The translations under genes were made by a program, and so were the position numbers. A stretch of DNA of 12,881 bases from an uncultured Lachnospiraceae bacterium. GTDB lineage: Bacteria > Bacillota_A > Clostridia > Lachnospirales > Lachnospiraceae. Location: NCBI GenBank assembly GCA_947178085.1, contig CAMWWS010000036.1, positions 1 through 12,881 on the forward strand. The letters are read 5' to 3'. The notes beneath the pieces were generated by a model, which was not told the DNA's origin, searched no databases, and saw nothing but the letters and a program-made list of their open reading frames with translations. Position 1 is the first letter of the stretch, and each line of letters opens with the position of its first letter. Below, piece after piece: positions 5,472 through 11,404 of the stretch.

Positions 5472-6575
5472 ATGGCATACGAAATTGATTTTATAGGGAT
5501 TGATGAAGAGAGTAAGGATTCAGATGCTATTGCATTTCGTTGGAAGGATGAAAATGGAAATTATAAAATAGGAGTATATGATGGGGGTATACAGGCATAT
5601 GGCGAAAAATTACAAGAGCATTTAAATCAATACTATTTTGATAAAAACGAAACCAATAAAGTTATAGATTTTGTAATCTGTTCTCATTCCGATTTGGATC
5701 ATGCTTCAGGTTTGAAAACTATTTTAAATAATTTTAAAGTTAACGCTTTATATATAAATAGACCATGGCTATATGTAGATGATGTTTTTGACAAAGTTTC
5801 CGATGGAAGGATTACCAAAGATAGCTTACAACGTAGGCTGAAAGAAAAATATAAATATGTATCGGAATTAGAAGATATAGCAAATGAAAAGGGGATAAAA
5901 ATAATTGAAACTTTTCAAGGCAAAACAATTGAAGATAAATTAATCGTTATGTCACCAACAAAAGATTTCTATTTAGATTTGTTGGTAGAATCAGATAAAA
6001 CACCATTAGTAGCGGTGGAAAATGCTTCATTTGTTAAAGGTGTTTTCAAAAAAATTGGTACTTATATCAAAAATTTGTTTGAAAGTTGGAACGAAGAAAA
6101 GTTACGGGAAGGCGTAGAAACTACCCCTGAAAATGAAATGAGTATTGTAATTTTAGGGAATATGGAAGAAGAAAGTTTTTTGTTAACAGGAGATGTCGGA
6201 ATTAGAGGATTAGATTTAGCAATTACATATTCAGAAGATATAGAATTTCCTATTATTGATAATGTTATGTTTCTTCAAATACCACATCATGGCGGAAGAC
6301 GTAATATTAGCCCATCTATACTTAATCGCATGGTAGGAGAAATTGTTAATGAAGAAACTACAACAGGAAAAACAGCTTTTGTATCCGCAGGAAAAAATTC
6401 AGATCACCCGTTACAAATGGTCGTAAATGCTTTTGTCAGAAGAGGTGTAAAAGTTTATAAAAATAACGGAAAAATTATTCATCATCATAGAAATATGCCT
6501 GAGCGGGAAGGTTGGACTTCTATTACAAAATTAAATTTTGACAGTTATGTAGAGGATTGGGAGAATAATGGATAA
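5472..6575 (+). CDS. ComEC-like metallo-beta-lactamase-fold hydrolase
   Basis: The 367-residue protein starts at 5472, where GGGAGG lies seven bases before the ATG; an upstream ATG at 5442 is inside the CIRCE element and is not used. MBL-fold residues are in order: D37 in VYDGG, the ComEC-type metal motif SHSDLDH (H72, D74, D76, H77), D241 in LLTGDVG, H272/H273 in PHHGG, and H312 in KNSDHP. The HxDxDH form, with Asp replacing the second His, is typical of the C-terminal domain of ComEC and its stand-alone relatives, which include nucleases and phosphodiesterases. An insertion at about 100-220 is rich in Lys/Glu. No signal peptide or membrane helix is seen, so the protein is cytoplasmic. It is much more AT-rich than its flanks and overlaps the membrane-protein gene by 8 bases, suggesting coupled translation. 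The substrate is unknown. Confidence 0.9.
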   Translation: MAYEIDFIGIDEESKDSDAIAFRWKDENGNYKIGVYDGGIQAYGEKLQEHLNQYYFDKNETNKVIDFVICSHSDLDHASGLKTILNNFKVNALYINRPWLYVDDVFDKVSDGRITKDSLQRRLKEKYKYVSELEDIANEKGIKIIETFQGKTIEDKLIVMSPTKDFYLDLLVESDKTPLVAVENASFVKGVFKKIGTYIKNLFESWNEEKLREGVETTPENEMSIVILGNMEEESFLLTGDVGIRGLDLAITYSEDIEFPIIDNVMFLQIPHHGGRRNISPSILNRMVGEIVNEETTTGKTAFVSAGKNSDHPLQMVVNAFVRRGVKVYKNNGKIIHHHRNMPEREGWTSITKLNFDSYVEDWENNG

Positions 6576-7296
6576 GTTAATAAAATTCTTTGATGATTTT
6601 GTTTTTCATGCAAGAGTAATGCCTGTTTTAACAGCTATGTTCCCGATAATTGTTTTAGGCATATTTAAAGGATTTATTTATAAAGACTTTTTAGATATTT
6701 CTTTATATGTTTTTGTTTTATTAATATTCATAGCTTTAGCTTCTAAAGTTGCCAGAGAATGCGGTAAGCGTTATGAAACTAAAATGTATGATGAGTTAGG
6801 GGGAAAACCAACAACAATTATATTGAGGTATTCTGATTGCACAATAGATAACATCACAAAAACCAGGTATCATAAAGTATTGAATGCAAAGATAAGTGAT
6901 ATTCACTTGCCTTTAAATCCTAATGAAGAAGATCAAGAAAGTGATATTATGTATTCATCATCAATGACGTATCTTAGAAAATATGCAAACTCAAACCGAG
7001 ATGTTGAGCCACGAGTTTATCAAGAATTAAAAGAATATAATTATTGGAGAAATTTATACGGATGCAAATGGATTTCAATTATAATTTATCTTTTAATTGC
7101 AATACGAGAAATAATTATAATTGATTCCTTTAGTGTTAGAGATATTTTTTTAAAACCATATCCAGAATATATTGCTTTTTTGCTAATGATTATTGGAATT
7201 GCTATAATGTGTATATTCGTAAGTAAAAAGACAATAAAGCGGCGAGCTTTTGATTATGCCAAAACTTTGGCAGAAGTTTGCGAAAGGTTTAATTGA
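6568..7296 (+). CDS. Four-helix membrane protein, partner of the MBL hydrolase
   Basis: The 242-residue protein has two membrane helices near the N-terminus (about 18-37 and 44-60). A soluble stretch of some 105 residues follows, and then two more helices (about 168-186 and 200-219) with a short basic tail (KKTIKRR). The soluble part starts with CGKRYETKMYDELGGKPTT, then LRYSDCTIDNITKTRYHKVL, which looks like a conserved family core, and ends with NYWRNLYGCKW before the third helix. The 2+2 layout resembles membrane-disrupting effectors such as the SMODS-associated 4TM proteins, but I cannot assign it to that family. The ATG overlaps the MBL stop region and GGGAG stands just upstream, so the pair is one transcription unit ending at the terminator at 7330. 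Gene product and role unknown; a toxin-like effector or a membrane scaffold are both possible. Confidence 0.85.
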   Translation: MDKLIKFFDDFVFHARVMPVLTAMFPIIVLGIFKGFIYKDFLDISLYVFVLLIFIALASKVARECGKRYETKMYDELGGKPTTIILRYSDCTIDNITKTRYHKVLNAKISDIHLPLNPNEEDQESDIMYSSSMTYLRKYANSNRDVEPRVYQELKEYNYWRNLYGCKWISIIIYLLIAIREIIIIDSFSVRDIFLKPYPEYIAFLLMIIGIAIMCIFVSKKTIKRRAFDYAKTLAEVCERFN

Positions 7297-7329
7297 TATT
7301 TTTTAATCATATTCAGTGGAGTTTCATAC

Positions 7330-7383
7330 AACCAACCACTAATGAAACAGTAACTTTCATTAGTGGTTGGTTCTCTGCTTTTC
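7330..7383 (+). terminator. Strong intrinsic terminator of the MBL operon
   Basis: AACCAACCACTAATGAAA (7330-7347) and its exact complement at 7355-7372 form an 18-bp perfect stem with a seven-base loop, followed by a T-rich stretch. It lies 34 bases after the membrane-protein stop. The 3' arm is part of the right copy of the 37-bp direct repeat. Confidence 0.9.
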
Positions 7384-7389
7384 TGTTAC
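7353..7389 (+). repeat. 37-bp direct repeat, right copy
   Basis: This is the second copy of the repeat at 5312-5348 (35/37). In this copy the differing bases make the long stem of the operon terminator perfect, whereas the left copy uses a different upstream arm for its hairpin. Confidence 0.9.
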
Positions 7390-7513
7390 GCAATAGAGCG
7401 CCATTTTTGAAGGTAGACATATAAAACCCTTACCTCGTCATTTCAATACCCGCAAAGCCGCATAAATCAAGGACAAAATAACCTCTACTGCGTAACAATC
7501 CCCATAATAAATT

Positions 7514-7545
7514 GAGGGCGAAAGCAGTCTGCTGATTTCGCCCTC
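7514..7545. repeat. GC-rich hairpin between the MBL cassette and the ICE module
   Basis: GAGGGCGAAA (7514-7523) and TTTCGCCCTC (7536-7545) form a perfect 10-bp stem. The 12-base loop contains a further GCAG/CTGC-like pair. No T-run is attached. The rest of the 7390-7635 gap, apart from the long inverted repeat at 7559-7630, shows nothing I can name. Confidence 0.55.
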
Positions 7546-7558
7546 TTGACTGCCCAAT

Positions 7559-7630
7559 AGCAAAGGCAGAAAAAGCTGTCAAGGGCGCGTAGCGCGAAGT
7601 TTACCCTTGACAGCTTTTTCTGTCTTTGCT
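7559..7630. terminator. 27-bp inverted repeat, bidirectional terminator downstream of the ORF8-like gene
   Basis: Arms 7559-7585 and 7604-7630 match at 26 of 27 positions around an 18-base loop that itself contains CGCG-TAG-CGCG. Each arm carries an A5/T5 run next to the core stem AGCTGTCAAGGG. Read in either direction the stem is therefore followed by T5, the form of a bidirectional intrinsic terminator. It starts five bases after the end of the minus-strand ORF8-like gene. Confidence 0.75.
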
Positions 7631-7635
7631 ACTTC

Positions 7636-7839
7636 CTATCGGTTGAAGCGGAATTTCAATATGGCTTCAACCAGTTTTGCCTTTAGCCTGTCCTGTGTAT
7701 CATCATTGATATGCCCCTTATACATAGACAGGTACTTGATGTGTGCGGTGTAGTGCCGCAATACTGCGTCTACCGCTTCCGGCTCTCCGGCAACAGCTTT
7801 TTGGATTACCTCAAAAGGTATCAGCTTTTTGTTCCTCAT
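7636..7839 (-). CDS. Tn916 ORF8-like helix-turn-helix protein
   Basis: The 67-residue protein (MRNKKLIPFEVIQKAVAGEP, EAVDAVLRHYTAHIKYLS, ending LKFRF) is of the small helix-turn-helix type found next to the sigma-like ORF7 in Tn916-family elements. In those elements the pair activates excision and transfer genes. Its 5' end overlaps the sigma gene by 29 bases, as is usual for ORF7/ORF8, so translation is probably coupled. Xis and integrase, which should follow downstream in Tn916, are absent; a terminator and the MBL cassette lie there instead. Confidence 0.85.
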   Translation of the reverse strand: MRNKKLIPFEVIQKAVAGEPEAVDAVLRHYTAHIKYLSMYKGHINDDTQDRLKAKLVEAILKFRFNR

Positions 7840-8269
7840 GTTCTAATCTCTCCCATTCTTTCCGCAACTGTTTCAGCGCAACATTTCTTTGACTGTTTAT
7901 CGTACTTCTGCAACGCCCGTACAGTCTGCCGATTGCTTCATCACGATAGCCAACGAAGTAATAAAGCAACAGGACTTCCCGCCTTAATTCCGGCAATCTT
8001 GATAACGCCTTTGCCAACCGTTCATCATCAACGATTACTTCCTTTCCCAACACAAGAAATACGGTTGGTTTGTCCTGCTTTTTAAAGTAGCTGTCCATAG
8101 CAGACGGTTCAAAATATTTCTCTGACATCAGATAGTCAAGGGATATTTCCTGTTCCTCTTTCCGCTTCAAATCCCGCCATGCGTTGATTGCTTCATGGCG
8201 CAGGACAATCTTACAGAACGCATGAAACGCATATTCGATATGCTCCATGAACTGTTCAGAATATCTCAT
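7811..8269 (-). CDS. Tn916 ORF7-like sigma-70 family sigma factor
   Basis: The 152-residue protein has a sigma region-4 helix-turn-helix at about 84-138 (LPELRREVLLLYYFVGYRD, then GRCRSTINSQRNVALKQLRKEW). Its short, divergent N-terminal part contains INAWRDLKRKEEQE. Length and position beside the ORF8-like gene fit the sigma-like regulator of Tn916/Tn1549-type elements. A GGGGG-rich ribosome binding site (AGGGGGTGAGAGAA) precedes the ATG at 8269. It would direct RNA polymerase to element genes, now mostly missing here. The GC content is clearly higher than that of the MBL cassette, which shows separate origins. Confidence 0.88.
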   Translation of the reverse strand: MRYSEQFMEHIEYAFHAFCKIVLRHEAINAWRDLKRKEEQEISLDYLMSEKYFEPSAMDSYFKKQDKPTVFLVLGKEVIVDDERLAKALSRLPELRREVLLLYYFVGYRDEAIGRLYGRCRSTINSQRNVALKQLRKEWERLEHEEQKADTF

Positions 8270-8683
8270 TTTCTCTCACCCCCTTTCTTCCCAGGGGGTT
8301 ATTACAGCAAATATCCATACAGCAGAGAGCGCATGGGTATTTGAGTAATGCGAGTTATTAAGACATACTAAATGATATGTGTGTTCATATTCATAGGCAG
8401 AAAATCCCGTTCCACAAGACAGGATTTTTTTGATAATTCACCATAGCAAAAACTACCCATGAAATAAAAAACAGACATAGCAGTACCTCACCACAATACC
8501 GCCATATCCATGAAAGCTGTCCTGCCACATAAAGACGGCGGCTTTGATTGTTATTTCAAAACCGCCGTATGATATTATTTTCGATAAATGAGCGCAATAA
8601 ATCTTCTGCCCGAACAGCGGTTTTTTTCTTTTCTGCCGCTGGGCAGATTTTGTTATCTATTCAACAGATGGTGTTATCAGCAA
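8270..8683. other. 414-bp gap with three hairpins, no gene seen
   Basis: No credible gene lies between the sigma-like gene and the methyltransferase. The gap holds three inverted repeats. AAAATCC/GGATTTT (8401-8427) is followed by T4 on the plus strand and is a possible terminator. ACGGCGG/CCGCCGT (8535-8568) has an inner TTTGA/TCAAA stem. TCTGCCC and CAGCGG pair with CCGCTG and GGCAGA (8605-8647), 36 bases after the methyltransferase stop, where they may end its transcript. The sigma-factor promoter must lie in this gap, but I cannot fix it. Confidence 0.5.
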
Positions 8684-9514
8684 TTATTTTTCAAAGAGCA
8701 TTGCAAGCGTAAATGCCTTATCAGAATATAGACTTCCTGCAACATCTGCCCATACTCCGCAAAATTTGAATCCAATCTCCTTTGCTTCACTAATCAAAGC
8801 CTCTTTTGTAAAGTATGTATTCCAGATATAATACTGGAATACGCCACTGTCTTTGATAATGGAAGCTTGTTCTAAAGTAACATTGGGAGAATACTTATAA
8901 TTACCATAAAACGCTACATATTTTTCATTGCTCCAAAATCCTCCGGTATTGCAAACTTCCCATGTCCGTGTCTGGAGAAATGAATTATACTTTTCTGTGG
9001 AAAATACATCCAACAAGAATTTTCCGCCGGATTTCAAGTGAGAATAAACATTACGCATAAGCGTTTTTCGGTCGGCTGTTGACAATGCTCCATAATCGCA
9101 ATATATCATTGTCGCAAAATCAAAACTCTTATATAATTCCATGTTCAAATAATTTTGATATAAATATTCAATATCCAACCCATGTTTTAAAGCAGCGCTT
9201 TTCGCATAGTCTATTGACCTTTTAGAAAAATCAATACCTGTAACGCAATAACCTTGTCTTGCAAATTTTTCCGCATATATTCCCGGACCACATCCAATAT
9301 CAAAAAGTAACGGATAATCTATTGGTGATACAAGCTCTGTTATCCATGCAACAGATTTTTCAATAAAAGCATGTTTTCTGCTTGCTCCCTCAAATTCCGG
9401 ATTCAGATGCGCCTTTAGCATTTGCATGGAGATATGCTCATCATTCCAAAATTCGCTCTCTGTTTTTTTGTAAAGGGGAGGTTTTTCTAAAACAGTTTCG
9501 ATATTTTTTAACAT
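8684..9514 (-). CDS. Class I SAM-dependent methyltransferase with an attenuator leader
   Basis: The 276-residue protein has a Rossmann-fold methyltransferase core. Motif I is LFDIGCGPG (about 70-78), the acidic ribose-binding position is D95 in VTGIDFS, and post-motif residues are FATMIYCDYGALS and LKSGGKFLLDVF. The N-terminal 65 residues are family-specific, and the C-terminus resembles small-molecule methyltransferases of the UbiE/tellurite-resistance-like group more than rRNA methylases. AAAGGAG stands five bases before the ATG. The gene occupies the place where Tn916 carries tet(M), directly behind a leader ORF and terminator, so an inducible cargo gene is likely. The substrate is not evident. 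An antibiotic-linked role is inferred from the leader only. Confidence 0.88.
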   Translation of the reverse strand: MLKNIETVLEKPPLYKKTESEFWNDEHISMQMLKAHLNPEFEGASRKHAFIEKSVAWITELVSPIDYPLLFDIGCGPGIYAEKFARQGYCVTGIDFSKRSIDYAKSAALKHGLDIEYLYQNYLNMELYKSFDFATMIYCDYGALSTADRKTLMRNVYSHLKSGGKFLLDVFSTEKYNSFLQTRTWEVCNTGGFWSNEKYVAFYGNYKYSPNVTLEQASIIKDSGVFQYYIWNTYFTKEALISEAKEIGFKFCGVWADVAGSLYSDKAFTLAMLFEK

Positions 9515-9532
9515 TGCTTCTCCTTTCTGTGA

Positions 9533-9567
9533 GCAAAAGAAAAAGCCGTAGATTTTACTCTACGACT
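9533..9567 (-). terminator. Leader terminator (attenuator) of the methyltransferase gene
   Basis: On the minus strand AGTCGTAGA (9559-9567) pairs with TCTACGGCT (9544-9552), with one G-U pair, around a six-base loop. TTTTTCTTTT follows, a clear intrinsic terminator that ends about 20 bases before the gene start. The nine bases AGAGTAAAA at 9553-9561, covering the loop and the end of the 5' arm, are exactly complementary to TTTTACTCT in the leader (9595-9603). The two structures are therefore mutually exclusive. Confidence 0.85.
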
Positions 9568-9616
9568 AATCACTCAAATGACGAAGAATAGTTAAGAGTA
9601 AAATAAAATCAAACAT
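9566..9616 (-). CDS. 16-residue leader peptide of the methyltransferase gene
   Basis: The short frame MFDFILLLTILRHLSD begins at 9616 and ends at TAG 9566-9568, exactly at the base of the terminator stem. It overlaps the antiterminator segment at 9595-9603, so a ribosome pausing in it would change which hairpin forms. A still shorter frame (MPNV) starts at 9623. No ribosome binding site is clear, which is the main weakness. A small hairpin (AACTGT/ACAGTT, 9632-9647) lies just upstream. Confidence 0.5.
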   Translation of the reverse strand: MFDFILLLTILRHLSD

Positions 9617-9900
9617 TAGGCATAAAAACAAAACTGTAATAACAGTTAGTTTTAAGCTATTGAATTGATTTTATCTACTCTTCTCCAGTCATATCCACGT
9701 CACCGATTGTGCGACATCTGATACGCCGGACATTCATCACCTTTTCTATTTGTTTTTGTATGCTTATCTTACATGAAAGATTGTCCTTTGTCAATACAGA
9801 CAAACAGCATATTCAAAATAGTTTTAAGTGGCAACAGAAGCATTCTTCTTCTGTATTTTATTGGCATTTTCCCAACTTCCTCGTAGTAGGGAACAAGGAA

Positions 9901-10066
9901 AAGTTTTTGAAGAATTTTTCTCAAAACTTCGTCAAAACCGCCCTGTGCGGTGTTATAGGTAGTGAGAGGACTTATCAGAGGGTTTGGGATACTTCCCAAC
10001 AAGCAAAATCTGTCCGACAAGCCGTAGCGCAGACGGGCAGATTTACGGAAAAGGGTACCCTTTTCC
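9901..10066. other. Inverted-repeat cluster, candidate oriT upstream of tnpW
   Basis: Five inverted repeats lie within 166 bases. They are AAGTTTT/AAAACTT (9901-9929), ACCGC-N5-GCGGT (9937-9951), TTGGGA-TACT-TCCCAA (9984-9999), AAATCTGTCCG with CGGGCAGATTT (10006-10044, one mismatch), and the perfect 20-bp palindrome GGAAAAGGGTACCCTTTTCC (10047-10066). Such clusters next to tnpW and the mobilisation genes are where Tn1549-like elements are expected to carry their transfer origin. The relaxase itself is missing. The rest of the 9617-10120 stretch shows no convincing gene. Confidence 0.5.
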
Positions 10067-10120
10067 TATGCTTGCTCCGAAACTATTCATTTTAACAAAT
10101 ACGGAAAGGAAGGGAAAAGA

Positions 10121-10272
10121 ATGGAATGGGAACTTGAAATCAGGAACAGCGAATTAGTACCGCAAAAAAAAGCCGACTGAGGAAACCATCTGCTACAAAA
10201 TCGGCGGCACTTACTATGAAGTGTCTACCTCCTGCGGCGGCTCGGAACGGCTCCGCGACAAGATGAAGCTAC
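10121..10272 (+). pseudogene. tnpW: TnpW-like transposon protein, frameshifted at an A8 run and truncated
   Basis: ATG at 10121 is preceded by AAGGAAGGG. The frame reads MEWELEIRNSELVPQKK and then stops at TGA 10178-10180, just after eight consecutive A residues. With one A fewer it continues as PTEETICYKIGGTYYEVSTS and ERLRDKMK, the TnpW-type core. Normal TnpW proteins run on with a few residues like RLIL, but here the likeness ends at about 10268, where a different sequence, the GNAT relic on the other strand, begins. It is either a broken gene, a homopolymer sequencing error, or a slippage site. Confidence 0.7.
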
Positions 10273-10539
10273 ATATTTCGCATAATATCTACCGCGATTT
10301 TCATCAGGAGACGTTTTTATTGAACCGATTACCTTATTATTTCCTTTTAGCACGATTGCCCATCTTTCATCATCTGCAATAAAAGAATTTAATGCAACCA
10401 GCGATTCTTCCTTGCTTTCGTGGGGCTTTCATCCTTGCATTACCCCAACATCAACATTTTGGGCATATTCATATAAATCATCTAAATCATCGAGCGACCA
10501 ACCTCGTAAAATCAATCGTTCGGTTTCTAATGTTCGCAT
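10264..10539 (-). pseudogene. GNAT (RimJ/RimL-type) acetyltransferase, nonsense-mutated and 3'-truncated
   Basis: ATG at 10539 follows GGAG by seven bases. The frame begins [20 protein letters not shown], the usual start of RimJ/RimL-like N-acetyltransferases, then [15 protein letters not shown]. Next comes TGA exactly where relatives have Trp (G-W-K-P-H), and the frame goes on as KPHESKEESLVALNSFIADD, ERWAIVLKGNNKVIGSI and SPDENRGRYYAKYV. The acetyl-CoA-binding second half is missing because the sequence runs into the TnpW relic at about 10270. The gene cannot give a working enzyme. It lies downstream of the intact 197-residue gene on the same strand. Confidence 0.8.
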
Positions 10540-10602
10540 TCTGATACTCCATTCTACTTATAATGCTCTTCTAACAAAATGTGCCACCATCACAAGTATC
10601 TT

Positions 10603-11196
10603 TCAATCCCCTAACAAATTATGATCATTCAGAACTTGTGCCTCTTGCAAATAGCGAGGAAACTTTTCTTGAATAAACCTATAACCCGGATGTGTTATAT
10701 TGTTTAGTAGATCAAATCTTTTTATAAAACGAATAACATGTCCACGTATCACATCAATGCGCCATTGGGGTAAATCTTCGTATCTTTCATAAATAAATGT
10801 GCCCGTATCGGCATAGCTGATAATTCTCTCGTACACATCTTCAATATACTCAAAATCAGCAACAGGGACAGGTTCACTTGATGTTGCACAAGTATGTACG
10901 CCTGCATCCTTGCTGAGTTCATAGTTTCCTATACAACGATATATATATCCGGAGACGCCCTTGTAGAAATATTCCAATGCGCCGCTGAACATTTCCTGAA
11001 ATACGAGAACTCCATCTTTGCGAATATCAAGCATCGGCATTTTTACACCAATTCTTTTCTCATCCCAAATATAGTGTAATGCTAATTGTTTACTTGTGGT
11101 CAAATACACAAACGGCTGTTTTAAATTAGAATAGTTAGATGCAAATGGCTTTAATTCTGTGAGCCCTTTGATTGTGCTTCCGTGAAAATATTCCAT
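10603..11196 (-). CDS. Hypothetical protein, ADP-ribosyltransferase-like N-terminus
   Basis: The 197-residue protein starts at 11196, where AGGAGG stands six bases before the ATG; a longer frame to 11238 lacks this. It begins MEYFHGSTIKGLTELKPF and continues PFVYLTTSKQLALHYIWD. This H-G-(S/T) then V-Y-(L/F)-T-T ... A layout recalls the N-terminal half of Arr/PARP-like ADP-ribosyltransferases (H5, Y31). The rest (GALEYFYKGVSGYIYRC, TFIYERYEDLPQWRIDVIRG, HPGYRFIQEKFPRYL) is acidic/aromatic and not recognised. No membrane helices or signal peptide are present. The ADP-ribosyltransferase idea is an inference from a short pattern. It seems to be the first gene of a minus-strand unit whose second gene is the GNAT relic. 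Confidence 0.75.
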   Translation of the reverse strand: MEYFHGSTIKGLTELKPFASNYSNLKQPFVYLTTSKQLALHYIWDEKRIGVKMPMLDIRKDGVLVFQEMFSGALEYFYKGVSGYIYRCIGNYELSKDAGVHTCATSSEPVPVADFEYIEDVYERIISYADTGTFIYERYEDLPQWRIDVIRGHVIRFIKRFDLLNNITHPGYRFIQEKFPRYLQEAQVLNDHNLLGD

Positions 11197-11228
11197 ATTG
11201 TACCTCCTGAAAAATAAGATTTTTTCCG

Positions 11229-11258
11229 AGTATATCAACTAACCGAACAAAATGCCAG
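11229..11258 (-). promoter_or_regulatory. Probable promoter of the 197-residue hypothetical gene
   Basis: On the minus strand CTGGCA (11253-11258) and TATACT (11229-11234) are separated by 18 bases and resemble sigma-A -35 and -10 boxes. They lie about 35 bases upstream of the start codon. The -35 box matches at only four of six positions. Confidence 0.45.
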
Positions 11259-11323
11259 TCTTGTTTTCAGCGCTGCGGTATGATATAATATTTACATCAA
11301 AAATAAAGAACAAACGGCGTTTT

Positions 11324-11404
11324 TTACCCCTTCGGCTTCTTTTTGATGAACATAGAAATCAGCATGACCGCTATCCCTAATGCGAGATAGCCAGAAAAAT
11401 GATT
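11324..11404 (-). pseudogene. 26-codon membrane-anchor-like tail in frame after the permease stop
   Basis: Directly after the TAA of the permease gene (11405-11407) the same frame stays open to TAA at 11324. It encodes NHFSGYLALGIAVMLISMFI followed by KKKPKG. This is one hydrophobic helix with a basic end, like the tail of a cell-wall-sorted or membrane-anchored protein. There is no start codon or ribosome binding site of its own. It is probably the 3' remnant of a gene lost by deletion; stop-codon readthrough is the less likely alternative. Confidence 0.35.

Noticed and set aside
7711..8085. Plus-strand frame of 124 codons
   Set aside because: Antisense to the overlapping ORF7/ORF8-like genes, both of which have clear family features.
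9709..10095. Plus-strand frame of 128 codons before tnpW
   Set aside because: It lacks a ribosome binding site, has irregular composition and runs straight through five inverted repeats including a 20-bp palindrome; more likely non-coding transfer-origin sequence.
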